A stretch of DNA of 53,494 bases from Bacillota bacterium (GCA_012519025.1 JAAYQZ010000033.1:1-53494); one strand, 5' to 3'; positions 27,342 through 36,083 are shown, counted from the first letter of the stretch. Notes: generated from the letters alone by a model not told the origin. A program made the numbers and translations.

Positions 27342-28079
27342 TCAGTCCATTACCAACCCACCATCAACATTCACAGTTTGCCCAGTTATATAACGGGCAC
27401 AGGGGCTTGCCAAAAACCTCACTGCCGCAGCCACATCATTGGGCTGTCCCATGTCTCCCACGGGAACTTGATCCATTAAGGATTTTTTTTGCGCCTCAGT
27501 CAAAGCATCAGTCATGTCGGTAACGATAAACCCCGGTGCAATGCAGTTGACTGTCACGCCCCTTGTGGCTACTTCTCTGGCCAGGCTTTTACTAAAGCCA
27601 ATCAGTCCTGCTTTAGATGCGGCGTAGTTTCCTTGCCCGGGGTTGCCCATCAGACCCACAACTGAGGCTATGTTAATAATCCTGCCGTTCCGCTGCCTGA
27701 GCATAGGCCGCAGTACTGCTTGACTAAATAAAAAAGCCCCTTTAAGATTTACATCCAGAACTGCATCCCAATCGGACTCTTTCATCCGCATGAGTAGGCC
27801 GTCCCGGGTTATCCCCGCGTTATTCACAAGGATATCTATTTTACCCCATTTAGACAATATTTGTCCAACGGCTTCCTCTACCTGGGATTTATCTGTGATA
27901 TCAACTTGAAGGGCTAACGCTGTCCTGCCCAGCTCTTCTATACAGGCGGCAGTGTCTTCACCGGACTGTACGTCACATATTGCCACATTTGCACCGGCTT
28001 CAGCCAAATTGAGAGCAATGGCTTTACCGATGCCCCGGGCACCGCCGGTAACTATTGCCACCTTATTAGCTAGTCTCAT
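27342..28079 (-). CDS. fabG: 3-oxoacyl-[acyl-carrier-protein] reductase
   Basis: FabG reduces 3-oxoacyl-ACP with NADPH. The 245-residue short-chain dehydrogenase has the cofactor motif TGGARGIGKAIALNLAEAGA. NNAGITRDGLLMRM follows, and the catalytic Ser-Tyr-Lys set lies in NIASVVGLMGNPGQGNYAAS plus the following lysine. The C-terminus ITGQTVNVDGGLVM is typical. The start overlaps the fabD stop by four bases, indicating translational coupling. Confidence 0.98.
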   Translation of the reverse strand: MRLANKVAIVTGGARGIGKAIALNLAEAGANVAICDVQSGEDTAACIEELGRTALALQVDITDKSQVEEAVGQILSKWGKIDILVNNAGITRDGLLMRMKESDWDAVLDVNLKGAFLFSQAVLRPMLRQRNGRIINIASVVGLMGNPGQGNYAASKAGLIGFSKSLAREVATRGVTVNCIAPGFIVTDMTDALTEAQKKSLMDQVPVGDMGQPNDVAAAVRFLASPCARYITGQTVNVDGGLVMD

Positions 28080-29029
28080 CTTACTATATCCCCTTTCGTT
28101 ATTTCAAGTACTTTTTCCAGGTCCTGCATTCCCCGAAAATTAACAACTCTACTTTCTCGTGAAATGCGCCGAATAAGGCCGGTCAGCACTTTACCGGGGC
28201 CTATTTCAATAAAGGTTTGAAAACCGTCGTTAACTAAACGTCTGATACTCTCTTCCCAGCGCACCGGTCTATACAGCTGCTTGGTCAAAAGTTTACGAAG
28301 TACACCAGTATCTGAAACATAGTCTGCTGTCACATTGGCCACTACAGGAATCACAGGCTCCGCCCAACTTATTTGCTTAAGCAAACCGGTGAATTCTTCA
28401 GCAGCGGGACGCATTAGTGAAGAATGAAACGGGCCACTAACTGCCAATTCCATGGTTCGTCTTGCACCTTTCTCCCTACCGAGGGCTAAGGCTCTTTGAA
28501 CAGCTGAAGAAGCACCGGATATAACGATTTGACCCGGACAGTTGATGTTAGCAAGCTCAAGCACCTCACCCTGAGCAGCTTCTTGGCAGACTTTTTCAAT
28601 CTCCTGCTCATTAAGGCCTAAAAGTACTGCCATAGAACCCTCGCCGGCGGGAACCGCTTTTTCCATGAGACTACCCCTTTGGGCAACAAGCCCTACACCT
28701 TCGGGAAATGATAGGCAATCGGCTGCAAATAAGCCGGCATACTCTCCGAGGCTGTGTCCCGCGGTTCCATCAGGCTCCAAACCGCTGCTTTTAAGAACAT
28801 AAGTGAGCATTGCGCAAACAGTAAATAATGCAGGCTGGGTGAATTTTGTTTTTTGGAGTTTTGACGAAGGACCCTCAAAACACAAATGTGCTAAATCGTA
28901 ACCTAAAATCGCGTTTGCTGTATCAAGGTAATCCTTTGTCTTTGGCACCGCTTCCACAACATCCTGACCCATCCCCACTGATTGGCTTCCCTGCCCGGGA
29001 TATACCCATGCAACCTTCCCCATCGTCAT
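28076..29029 (-). CDS. fabD: Malonyl-CoA:ACP transacylase
   Basis: FabD transfers malonyl from CoA to ACP. The 317-residue product begins with AWVYPGQGSQSVGMGQDV, has the active-site serine in GHSLGEYAGLFAA near residue 93, and the histidine region GPFHSSLMRPAAEEF near 200. It overlaps fabH upstream and fabG downstream by four bases each, making a tightly coupled fabH-fabD-fabG block. Confidence 0.98.
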   Translation of the reverse strand: MTMGKVAWVYPGQGSQSVGMGQDVVEAVPKTKDYLDTANAILGYDLAHLCFEGPSSKLQKTKFTQPALFTVCAMLTYVLKSSGLEPDGTAGHSLGEYAGLFAADCLSFPEGVGLVAQRGSLMEKAVPAGEGSMAVLLGLNEQEIEKVCQEAAQGEVLELANINCPGQIVISGASSAVQRALALGREKGARRTMELAVSGPFHSSLMRPAAEEFTGLLKQISWAEPVIPVVANVTADYVSDTGVLRKLLTKQLYRPVRWEESIRRLVNDGFQTFIEIGPGKVLTGLIRRISRESRVVNFRGMQDLEKVLEITKGDIVR

Positions 29030-30024
29030 CTACCCCACTTTAAAATCGCCGAGGCCCAGGTAAGACCGGCACCAAAACCCACTAAGGCCACTATGTCGCT
29101 ATCATGAATCAGCCCTTCATGATAAGCCTCATACAAAGCAATGGGAACTGAGGCTGCTGAAGTATTGCCGTATGCATGCACATTCACAAAAACCTTTTCA
29201 TCCTCGATACCCAACCGTCTGCACGCCGCGTCAATAATTCGAATGTTGGCTTGATGGGGAATAAAAACATCAATATCTTTAGAAGTAAGTCCACATTTAG
29301 CCAGTGCTTTTTTAGTGGTTTCACCCATTACCCTGACCGCAAATTTGTAGACCTCGTTGCCATGCATGTGTATATAATGCTGTCCGCCTTCCACAGTTTC
29401 CACACTTGCCGGTGTTCTAGAACCTCCCGCAGGCAGCGTCAAAAAGTGGCCACTTTTTCCAACTGCACCTAAATCAGCGGCCAACAGTCCCTTGCCATTT
29501 TGAACAGGGCCCACAACAGCTGCACCGGCACCATCTCCAAAGAGCACGCATGTACTGCGGTCACTCCAATCAGTAATCTTGCTGAGTACATCGGCACCAA
29601 TTATAAGAACCCGCTCATAGGCTCCACTTTCAATGGTGCGGGCGGCGATGTCTAAAGCATACACAAAACCTGAACATCCAGCAGATAAATCAAAAACCGC
29701 GGCATTATCTGCGCCCAACTCCATTTGAACTATACAAGCAGTGGCGGGAAAACTCATATCAGGAGTCACAGTGGCGACAATGATCAAGTCCAACTGCTCT
29801 GGTTCGACGCCGGCACCTTCCAAGGCCTGTCTTGCTGCCCTTGTCGCCAGATCACTCGTTGCCTCACCCGGGGCAGCTATGCGTCGTTCCTTTATCCCTG
29901 TTCTAGTTGTAATCCACTCATCCGTCGTCTCTACCATTTTTTCCAAATCGGCATTGGTCAATATTTTTTCCGGCACAGCCATGCCCAATCCCCAGATTCC
30001 TGCTTGCCGTAAATTTTTCGTCAC
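29026..30024 (-). CDS. fabH: 3-oxoacyl-[acyl-carrier-protein] synthase III
   Basis: FabH starts fatty-acid synthesis by condensing an acyl-CoA with malonyl-ACP. The 332-residue product has the catalytic cysteine in FDLSAGCSGFVYALDIA near residue 117, the histidine in IPHQANIRIIDA and the asparagine in VHAYGNTSAASVPIAL. The N-terminal WITTRTGIKERRIA motif is typical. It overlaps plsX upstream by four bases. Confidence 0.98.
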   Translation of the reverse strand: MTKNLRQAGIWGLGMAVPEKILTNADLEKMVETTDEWITTRTGIKERRIAAPGEATSDLATRAARQALEGAGVEPEQLDLIIVATVTPDMSFPATACIVQMELGADNAAVFDLSAGCSGFVYALDIAARTIESGAYERVLIIGADVLSKITDWSDRSTCVLFGDGAGAAVVGPVQNGKGLLAADLGAVGKSGHFLTLPAGGSRTPASVETVEGGQHYIHMHGNEVYKFAVRVMGETTKKALAKCGLTSKDIDVFIPHQANIRIIDAACRRLGIEDEKVFVNVHAYGNTSAASVPIALYEAYHEGLIHDSDIVALVGFGAGLTWASAILKWGR

Positions 30025-31028
30025 GATTTGTCACCACCCAATTTATTCACAGTATCTAAAATGCTATTCCTAAGGCCCTTTGCTACAGCATTTTCAGCAA
30101 CCTTCAGTGCGTTACATACAGCCAAGGCATTGGAGCTTCCGTGACAGATGATCGCAACACCATCTACGCCAAGCAGCGGTGCGCCGCCGTATTCCGTGTA
30201 ATCTAGAATATGCCTCAACTTATCAAATACTTTTTTAGCCGCCGAGTCCTCCCCGGTATCCGTTTGTTTAGAGACGAGTTCATTCCATAACACTCCTAAA
30301 ATCAGCCCAGCTAAACCTTCAGAGACTTTCAGCACCGCGTTGCCGACAAATCCATCGGAAACGATCACATTAACTTGACCGCTGAAAACTTGCCTGCCTT
30401 CAATGTTTCCAACGAAGTTCAAACCGCTTTCTGAAAGCATCTGATAGGCCTTTGTGGTCAATTCATTGCCTTTAGAACTTTCTGCACCTATATTCAAAAG
30501 GGCGACACTGGGCTCCGGAATATCCCTCACCTTTTGCATATATGCCCGACCCATGCCCGCAAACTGCAAAAGATGACGTGGTCGGCAATCCACATTGGCA
30601 CCAACATCCAACAAAATCGTTTCTCCATCAATTACCGGTAACGGGCTAACAATAGCTGGTCGTTCAATCCCCGGTATCCGTCCCATATGTATGAATGCCG
30701 CAGTCATTGCAGCCCCTGTGTTGCCCGCGCTGACGAAAGCATCGGCTAGACCCTGCTTTATCTGTCGGGCAGCAACAACCATGGAAGAATCACTTTTGTG
30801 CCTGACTGCCTGAACCGGATGTTCATGCATATCGATAACTTCCCAAGCCGGCACAACTTCCAATTGATGATGCCCATATTCCGATACTAAGGGTTCGAGA
30901 ATTTGAGGATCCCCTACCAATTGAACAACTGCATCACTGGTCTTGATGAAATCAGCAGCACCTTCCACACAAGCCGTGGGGCCGTAATCACCCCCCATTG
31001 CATCCAATGCGATCTTCACATACTGCAC
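30021..31028 (-). CDS. plsX: Phosphate acyltransferase PlsX
   Basis: PlsX converts acyl-ACP to acyl-phosphate, the acyl donor for PlsY in phospholipid synthesis. The 335-residue product has the N-terminal IALDAMGGDYGPTACVEGA, SNTGA-like VSAGNTGAAMTAAFIHMG, and C-terminal GGAPLLGVDGVAIICHGSSN. GGGAGGT precedes the ATG. It lies between fapR and fabH. Acyl-phosphate from the FakA/DegV kinase encoded at 37453-40018 would enter the pathway here. Confidence 0.98.
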   Translation of the reverse strand: MQYVKIALDAMGGDYGPTACVEGAADFIKTSDAVVQLVGDPQILEPLVSEYGHHQLEVVPAWEVIDMHEHPVQAVRHKSDSSMVVAARQIKQGLADAFVSAGNTGAAMTAAFIHMGRIPGIERPAIVSPLPVIDGETILLDVGANVDCRPRHLLQFAGMGRAYMQKVRDIPEPSVALLNIGAESSKGNELTTKAYQMLSESGLNFVGNIEGRQVFSGQVNVIVSDGFVGNAVLKVSEGLAGLILGVLWNELVSKQTDTGEDSAAKKVFDKLRHILDYTEYGGAPLLGVDGVAIICHGSSNALAVCNALKVAENAVAKGLRNSILDTVNKLGGDKS

Positions 31029-31067
31029 CTCCCAAACATCCTCTTGATGCGGACACGTAAGGCTGTC

Positions 31068-31643
31068 TTAAGTTTTATTCTCTGCAACATCAACCCGGGC
31101 TACTTCAAAATTCCCGTTGAATACTGTCTTGCCGCCTACCTTGCTGACTACCTCAATCAAAATACGGTTGCCTTTTACTTCTTTTACATTAGCTTGACTA
31201 AAAATTGTCTCACCGATGTAAACAGGACGCCGAAATCGAATATCCGCCGATACAGTCAACACCGTTGGATGCTCAATCAAGGCAACAGCTAAAGAATTCG
31301 CCTGGGCAAAAATATGGTGTCCGCGGATGACTCCTGTCTTGCTAAAACCCATATCTTCAGTTGTCTCCAAAATTGAACTCCCCTGTTTACCAAGTTCCAC
31401 GTCCAAAAGCTGTCCGAACAGCTCTCCACCGCTTAAAGCCTGCAGCTTGTCATAAGCTGTTTCGGCCAAATTTTTAATTCTTTCCCGCATCTCGGGTATA
31501 GAAAGCTCAAGACGATCGAGACGAATTGTCTGCACACTCACCTCGAATGTTTTGGCTAGCTCATCATCAGTAAGAAAAGGTTCTAGATTGACCAATTCTA
31601 CCAGTTTTTCTTGCCGCTTCCGCTTGCCTCGAGTCCTGCTCAT
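31068..31643 (-). CDS. fapR: Fatty-acid biosynthesis repressor FapR
   Basis: FapR represses lipid genes and is released by malonyl-CoA. The product (191 residues) has an N-terminal DeoR-like helix-turn-helix (FLTDDELAKTFEVSVQTIRL). A linker helix and a C-terminal hot-dog domain follow; the latter includes RGHHIFAQANSLAVALIEHP and ADIRFRRPVYIGE. The ATG at 31643 has AGAGGAAG seven bases upstream; the frame is open to 31661. It is the first gene of the plsX-fab operon and has a probable self-operator at 31780-31796. Confidence 0.96.
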   Translation of the reverse strand: MSRTRGKRKRQEKLVELVNLEPFLTDDELAKTFEVSVQTIRLDRLELSIPEMRERIKNLAETAYDKLQALSGGELFGQLLDVELGKQGSSILETTEDMGFSKTGVIRGHHIFAQANSLAVALIEHPTVLTVSADIRFRRPVYIGETIFSQANVKEVKGNRILIEVVSKVGGKTVFNGNFEVARVDVAENKT

Positions 31644-31779
31644 TAAAATGCTTCCTCTCAAACCAAATGCTTATGACCAAACACCGGCTGCTCTCTTAAC
31701 ATGCGCTTTAGTTGCATTTATATCGATCTTGTCGATGGATAGTATCATTTCATCATAGGCTTTTTATTTTGGGTTCGTC

Positions 31780-31796
31780 CTAGGACCTGGTCACAA
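31780..31796 (-). promoter_or_regulatory. Probable FapR operator
   Basis: The minus strand reads TTGTGACCAGGTCCTAG, which matches a FapR-type box TTAGTACCAGGTACTAA (recalled consensus) at 12 of 17 positions, including the central ACCAGGT. It lies over the expected transcription start, just downstream of the -10 element of the fapR promoter, where bound repressor would block initiation. An overlapping perfect palindrome GTCCTAGGAC lies beside it. Confidence 0.65.
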
Positions 31797-31806
31797 TCAT
31801 GCCTAT

Positions 31807-31835
31807 ATTTTAACCCATTTGGTTTCGAATGGCAA
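31807..31835 (-). promoter_or_regulatory. Sigma-A promoter of the fapR-plsX-fab operon
   Basis: On the minus strand TTGCCA (31835-31830) and TAAAAT (31812-31807) are separated by exactly 17 bases. The expected start falls at about 31800, leaving a leader of about 155 bases before fapR. The promoter lies just after the rpmF terminator. Confidence 0.8.
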
Positions 31836-31853
31836 GTTAGAACCACTGCAAAT

Positions 31854-31880
31854 AAAAAAAGACCGAGCGACCTTAGGTCT
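31854..31880 (-). terminator. Intrinsic terminator after rpmF
   Basis: On the minus strand AGACC and GGTCT pair around an 11-base loop and are followed by a run of seven T residues. The stem is short. Its position 38 bases after the rpmF stop and directly before the fapR promoter supports a terminator. Confidence 0.6.
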
Positions 31881-31917
31881 CCCAGCCTCTCTTTAGTTTA
31901 TGATTTCATCCGCGGCA

Positions 31918-32094
31918 TTAATCCACTGCCAGCACTCGGCGCCCTTTATAATAGCCGCAGCTGCGGCACACTCGATGGGGTAAACGGGCTTCATGGCACT
32001 GGGGACACTCCACAGTACCCGGGGCCTCAATAGACCAGTTAGCCCGGCGTTTGCGCGTGCGGGACTTTGATTGTCGACGTTTTGGAACAGCCAT
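31918..32094 (-). CDS. rpmF: 50S ribosomal protein L32
   Basis: L32 is a small zinc-ribbon protein of the large subunit. Translation from the ATG at 32094 gives 58 residues starting AVPKRRQSKSRTRKRRANW. The cysteine pairs CPQC and CRSC form the zinc site, and the product ends YYKGRRVLAVD. AGGAGGTGAC lies six bases before the ATG. It follows the DUF177 gene, the conserved yceD-rpmF pair. Confidence 0.97.
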   Translation of the reverse strand: MAVPKRRQSKSRTRKRRANWSIEAPGTVECPQCHEARLPHRVCRSCGYYKGRRVLAVD

Positions 32095-32149
32095 TTACTT
32101 GTCACCTCCTGACAGCTTTTGCTGCCATAATATAAATGCAGCTTTATCC

Positions 32150-32701
32150 CTAATCTGAATCCAACAATGTTCGCAGTATTTCCATACCGGGATTGATATC
32201 TTCAATCTCGCAACCACAATCACCTTGCTGTAAATCATGGCCGCATTTGGGACAAAGCCCGGGACAGTCTTGGCTGCAAAGAGGTTTAATGGGAACAGCT
32301 AAAAGCAAATTTTCCAGCACTACTTCCCCTAAATCAATAGTCGATCCGGAAAACCACTGTACGTCTTCATCAGCCCATTCGTCCGCATCTTCCAACTCTT
32401 CACTCAGTAGTTCATGTTCAACTTCATGCTCAGTTTGCAGAAATTCCTCTAAAATGTCAGATTGGATTTTGATGGTGTTGGGCTTCAGGCATCGGGCACA
32501 TTCTACTTCAATTTCGGCTTCGGCCCTGCCCCTCAGCAAAAAGCTTTCACCCGTCCAGCCTATTTTGCCGCTAAACTCTACCAAACCAACGAAACCAAGA
32601 TGCTGTCCATCTCTTTTTATATCTGACCAATTTTCCTTGAAATGAAGGGGAAGTTCCCCGCCCTTTTGGGCTCTAATGGGACCTATATGAATCTGCACCA
32701 T
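32150..32701 (-). CDS. yceD: DUF177 family protein (YceD/YlbN)
   Basis: This family is found upstream of rpmF in most bacteria and is linked to large-subunit rRNA or ribosome accumulation. The 183-residue product has the C-x2-C (CARCLKP) region near residue 73. A second cysteine-rich stretch (CSQDCPGLCPKCGHDLQQGD) near residue 140 and a very acidic middle (ELLSEELEDADEWADED) follow. The ATG at 32701 follows GAGGTGAGTG; a GTG one codon earlier is possible. It sits directly behind a perfect consensus promoter. Confidence 0.92.
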   Translation of the reverse strand: MVQIHIGPIRAQKGGELPLHFKENWSDIKRDGQHLGFVGLVEFSGKIGWTGESFLLRGRAEAEIEVECARCLKPNTIKIQSDILEEFLQTEHEVEHELLSEELEDADEWADEDVQWFSGSTIDLGEVVLENLLLAVPIKPLCSQDCPGLCPKCGHDLQQGDCGCEIEDINPGMEILRTLLDSD

Positions 32702-32715
32702 CACTCACCTCTAAG

Positions 32716-32744
32716 ATTATAATAACCACTAATTCTTATGTCAA
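32716..32744 (-). promoter_or_regulatory. Perfect consensus sigma-A promoter for yceD-rpmF
   Basis: On the minus strand TTGACA (32744-32739) and TATAAT (32721-32716) are separated by 17 bases: both hexamers and the spacing are the exact consensus. The expected start is only about eight bases before the yceD ATG, so the leader consists of little more than the ribosome-binding site. Confidence 0.92.
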
Positions 32745-32755
32745 GCACCGGACAC

Positions 32756-33643
32756 TCATCTTCCCTCATAGTATGCCGCCTGCCGAACAGCCTCTTGATG
32801 TTCTTTATCTACTTTATTGCCTGAATGAAGTCGGCTTCCGAGAAAGTGAATGCAAAAATGCCCGGGAAAACCATTGTCGATAGTACTCCTGCCGTGGGGA
32901 TAGCCGTTCATGGATGCCGCAATCCGATATTCCCCAATTTCAACAATGATGGGCCTTCTATTCCAAGACCATTTACCACCTTGAAACCGCCTTATCGTGT
33001 CGGTATCATGTTTTGTCAATGGTTCACAATCAGCGTGATTGGTGCCAAACAGGCGTTTAACTCTAAAACGTGCCCCACTTTTAACATCAATTACAGATAC
33101 AGCAGCACCCTTGGGGAATAATTTATTTACTTCCTGCCACTGCATCATGCTGACCCCCATCTTAGTTCCGGTTCTCCCGGACGGAGGCACAACAAGCGAA
33201 GTCCCAATGGAGATGCGGTTGGGATTGGGAATTTTATTCTCATCCGCTAGTTCTGACACAGTTGTGCCGAGCTTTTGGGCAATAGCCCATAGTGTTTCAC
33301 CTTGCTCAACAACATAGATCCTTTGGTTCTTTGACTCCAATTCCACGATGATATCCCAAGTTGCCCGACCAACGATACCATCGACAGCCAATCCTTGATC
33401 TTTCTGTAATGCTTTAACCGCAGCTAGGGTGTCGGGGCCAAAATACCCATCAACTGCGCCGTGCAGATAGCCCTGCTCCTTTAAGCAATCCTGCAGACAC
33501 AAAACATCGCTCCCTGTCATGTCTATCCTTAATTTTGGCCTTTGCATTTCTTTACCAAGGAGCCTTGCTTGACTTGCGAAAACAAAAAATACGATGAGAG
33601 CAAACCCTAAGCCCCGCAGCAATCTGAATTTATGAAAAGTCAT
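32756..33643 (-). CDS. Secreted peptidoglycan-binding and LysM protein
   Basis: The 295-residue product has an N-terminal hydrophobic signal (about residues 10-27). A PG_binding_1 domain follows (GSDVLCLQDCLKEQGYLHGA and VDGYFGPDTLAAVKALQKDQ, about 43-95), then a LysM domain (YVVEQGETLWAIAQKLGTTV, about 109-152). The C-terminal region (about 165-290) is conserved in many Firmicutes, to my recollection, but not functionally assigned. It has conserved-looking HADCEPLT, AASMNGYPHG and a GHFCIHFLGSRLH stretch that resembles a cysteine/histidine catalytic site. AGGTGGGG precedes the ATG. It is divergent from ylbJ, suggesting a cell-wall or spore-wall role. Confidence 0.85.
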   Translation of the reverse strand: MTFHKFRLLRGLGFALIVFFVFASQARLLGKEMQRPKLRIDMTGSDVLCLQDCLKEQGYLHGAVDGYFGPDTLAAVKALQKDQGLAVDGIVGRATWDIIVELESKNQRIYVVEQGETLWAIAQKLGTTVSELADENKIPNPNRISIGTSLVVPPSGRTGTKMGVSMMQWQEVNKLFPKGAAVSVIDVKSGARFRVKRLFGTNHADCEPLTKHDTDTIRRFQGGKWSWNRRPIIVEIGEYRIAASMNGYPHGRSTIDNGFPGHFCIHFLGSRLHSGNKVDKEHQEAVRQAAYYEGR

Positions 33644-33779
33644 CTTTCAACCCCACCTCTGTGTACACAAGCCCAATTCTACTGTGACATATTCCTGAAA
33701 GCCTGTTCATATAGATGGATTGATAATCAACAAGCTGATAATATTGGCCGACAAACCCGCGGTCAAAGCGGAGGGAAGC

Positions 33780-35015
33780 ATGTTGACAAACACTGCCCAC
33801 ACCAGGTGGTCCACAAGATTCCAGGCGGCTTTAGCAGTACTTTTAACTGTCACGATTGTACGCTACCCCCAAGTTGCATTTCATGCCTCATTGGAAGGGT
33901 TGAAAATTTGGTTTGATATAGTTTTGCCGGCGCTGCTGCCATTTTTCGCCATGTCCGAAATCCTCATGGGGCTTGGCGTTGTTCATTTTATGGGTGTGCT
34001 GTTGGAACCTTTAATGAGACCACTCTTTCGGCTGCCCGGAACAGGGGCTTTCGCAGTTGCCATGGGGCTTGCCTCTGGCTATCCTATCGGTGCGAAAATC
34101 ACCGGCCAACTGCGCCGCGAAAATCTGTGTACCGGTCCTGAAGGCGAACGCCTTATCGCATTGGCTAACACAGCTGATCCTTTGTTTATGGTAGGAGCCG
34201 TTGCCGTAGGTATGTTTGGAATGGAAGAGATTGGTTGGACAATAGCGGCGGCTCACTATCTCTCTGTCCTGTTGGTAGGACTTTTGCTGCGATTTTACCC
34301 TGATCCTTCTTACAAAAAGCCACCTAAAAAAAGCCCCAAACGCGGGGTGTCTATGCTGGCAAGGGCCTTCGATGAAATGGAACTGGCTCGTCTGCAAGAT
34401 GGGCGCCCCTTTGGTCAGCTATTCGGCGACGCTATAAAAAATTCCTTCACATCCATGCTGTTTGTGGGGGGCTGTATAATGGTTTTTTCAGTCTTGGGCA
34501 GGATCGCGGATGTAGCCGGCGTTACAAACTTTCTGCAAGGAATACTGGAAAGCTTTGTCTCAATTTTCGGTGTTGATACCAATATTATCCCAGCTGTGCT
34601 GCGGGGGTTTACTGAAATAACAATCGGCTGCGAAGCAGCCAGCCAAGCCGCAAGTTCCCTTTTTTGGCGCACAGTTACTGCTAGCCTGATCATCGGGTGG
34701 AGCGGCCTCTCGGTGCACGCCCAGGTTGCAACCATGATACACGGAACAGACATTCGACTTCGGCCTTACCTTGTAGCCAGGCTTGCCCACGGCATTTTAG
34801 CAGCAGCCTTTACAGCCATTCTTTGGCGCCCAATTTCGAAGGCCTTCGCTGTGCAGAAACTGCCTTTTTTGGCAGGATCGTACCACACTGCATTTTTGCC
34901 ACGATTGACCCTAGCCGCAGGTTGGTCCATTTTGGCAGTCGCTGTTTTGCTCGGGCTGGGTCTTGGACTCAGTTTGCTTGGCAAAATAAAGATCATAAGC
35001 ATCCGCATTCCTTAA
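33780..35015 (+). CDS. ylbJ: Sporulation integral membrane protein YlbJ
   Basis: YlbJ is a polytopic membrane protein needed for spore cortex formation in Bacillus. The 411-residue product has about eight hydrophobic segments, NupC-like gate motifs, and the signature LPALLPFFAMSEILMGLG followed by MGLASGYPIGAKI. The ATG at 33780 has GGAGGG four bases upstream; the frame is open to 33720. It is one of only two plus-strand genes in the window and is convergent with msrA, with only seven bases between the two stop codons. Confidence 0.92.
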   Translation: MLTNTAHTRWSTRFQAALAVLLTVTIVRYPQVAFHASLEGLKIWFDIVLPALLPFFAMSEILMGLGVVHFMGVLLEPLMRPLFRLPGTGAFAVAMGLASGYPIGAKITGQLRRENLCTGPEGERLIALANTADPLFMVGAVAVGMFGMEEIGWTIAAAHYLSVLLVGLLLRFYPDPSYKKPPKKSPKRGVSMLARAFDEMELARLQDGRPFGQLFGDAIKNSFTSMLFVGGCIMVFSVLGRIADVAGVTNFLQGILESFVSIFGVDTNIIPAVLRGFTEITIGCEAASQAASSLFWRTVTASLIIGWSGLSVHAQVATMIHGTDIRLRPYLVARLAHGILAAAFTAILWRPISKAFAVQKLPFLAGSYHTAFLPRLTLAAGWSILAVAVLLGLGLGLSLLGKIKIISIRIP

Positions 35016-35022
35016 CTCCGGA

Positions 35023-35598
35023 CTATTCACGCAGCCTGCCTTGGAAGTCTTTCCGAAACTTGGCAACCTTGGGGCCAATCACAGCCCGACAGTATGGTTG
35101 ATTAGGATTCTCATTGTAATAATTCACATGATATGCCTCTGCAGGATAAAAATCCCCTAAGGGGACCACTTCAGTCACTATAGGCTGGTCAAATACCTCC
35201 TGAGCCTCTAGATCACTGATCTTGGCTAAAGCTTCCTGCTTTTGTTGGTTCGAGGCGAAAAAGATAGCAGAACGATATTGTGTACCGATATCAGCACCCT
35301 GCCTGTTTAACGTCGTCGGGTCATGGATGTGGAAAAACACTTCCAACAGATCGTCAAAACTTATAGTGAGTGGATCATAGGTTATTTGTACTACCTCGGC
35401 ATGGCCTGTTGTCCCTTTGCACACCTCATCATATGTAGGGTTGGGCAATGTTCCACCTGTGTAACCTGATACAACACCGCTAACTCCCCGCAAATCTTGA
35501 AAAACAGCCTCTAAGCACCAAAAACATCCACCTGCCAGTGTGGCCACTTCGCGACTATGTTCAACATGCTCGGTGCCGGAATTTGAATCAGAGGACAT
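35023..35598 (-). CDS. msrA: Peptide methionine sulfoxide reductase A
   Basis: MsrA reduces methionine-S-sulfoxide in damaged proteins. The 191-residue product has the catalytic [16 protein letters not shown] near residue 20, then [16 protein letters not shown], and [20 protein letters not shown]. The C-terminus [19 protein letters not shown] supplies a resolving cysteine. AAGGAGGAA precedes the ATG. It is downstream of the coiled-coil gene and may be its co-transcribed partner. Confidence 0.97.
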   Translation of the reverse strand: MSSDSNSGTEHVEHSREVATLAGGCFWCLEAVFQDLRGVSGVVSGYTGGTLPNPTYDEVCKGTTGHAEVVQITYDPLTISFDDLLEVFFHIHDPTTLNRQGADIGTQYRSAIFFASNQQKQEALAKISDLEAQEVFDQPIVTEVVPLGDFYPAEAYHVNYYNENPNQPYCRAVIGPKVAKFRKDFQGRLRE

Positions 35599-35627
35599 TG
35601 CTGTTCCTCCTTGTTAGGTATTGTTAA

Positions 35628-36083
35628 TCAATCCATATGATTTAGGTTGTCCAATCCACCCTCAACTATTGTTAGGTTTTCTTGTAAGGATTTCCTCAAC
35701 ATTTCCAGCAGTCTCTCCGTATAGACCTTGGCCCCGGACTTGAGTTCATATGCTTGCTTGTGGGCCTCTTCCATAATGTGCTGTGCTTCCAGTTCGGCTA
35801 ATCTAGTTAGCTCATTCTCCCTCAATAGCCTGGCAGCCTGTTCCTCAGCTTGAGCGATCATTCGCTCCGCCCTGCGTTGGGCATCTTCTAATATGCGATC
35901 CCGCTCTTGGGAAAGTGCGTCTGCCCTGCGCATTTCTTCCGGCAGCGATGTCCGTATTTTAGCTATAATATCCAGCATATCATCTTCATCTACCAAACTG
36001 CGCCCAGACAGGGGAATTTTAGGTGCAGATTCCACTGTTTCCTGCAGGCGATCCAGCAGGATGACTATGTTTCTACGATTCAA
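35628..36083 (-). CDS. Coiled-coil protein of unknown function upstream of msrA
   Basis: This 151-residue protein is not recognised by name. Residues 50-130 form one long Ala/Glu/Arg-rich helix (EERDRILEDAQRRAERMIAQ pattern), resembling the b subunit of ATP synthase or a DivIVA-type coiled coil but without a membrane segment. The start is a TTG with GGGGCGG upstream. Similar genes are, to my recollection, common next to coaD in Clostridia. It may be a scaffold or ATPase accessory factor, but no function is assigned. Confidence 0.7.
   Translation of the reverse strand: MNRRNIVILLDRLQETVESAPKIPLSGRSLVDEDDMLDIIAKIRTSLPEEMRRADALSQERDRILEDAQRRAERMIAQAEEQAARLLRENELTRLAELEAQHIMEEAHKQAYELKSGAKVYTERLLEMLRKSLQENLTIVEGGLDNLNHMD

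Noticed and set aside
31893-32105. 70-codon minus-strand frame over rpmF
   Set aside because: It is in another frame of rpmF; the real L32 frame (31918-32094) has the ribosome-binding site and the conserved protein.
33644-33779. SigE-type sporulation promoter ahead of ylbJ
   Set aside because: A TTCATATA segment resembles a -35 element, but no matching -10 sequence lies at the right distance.
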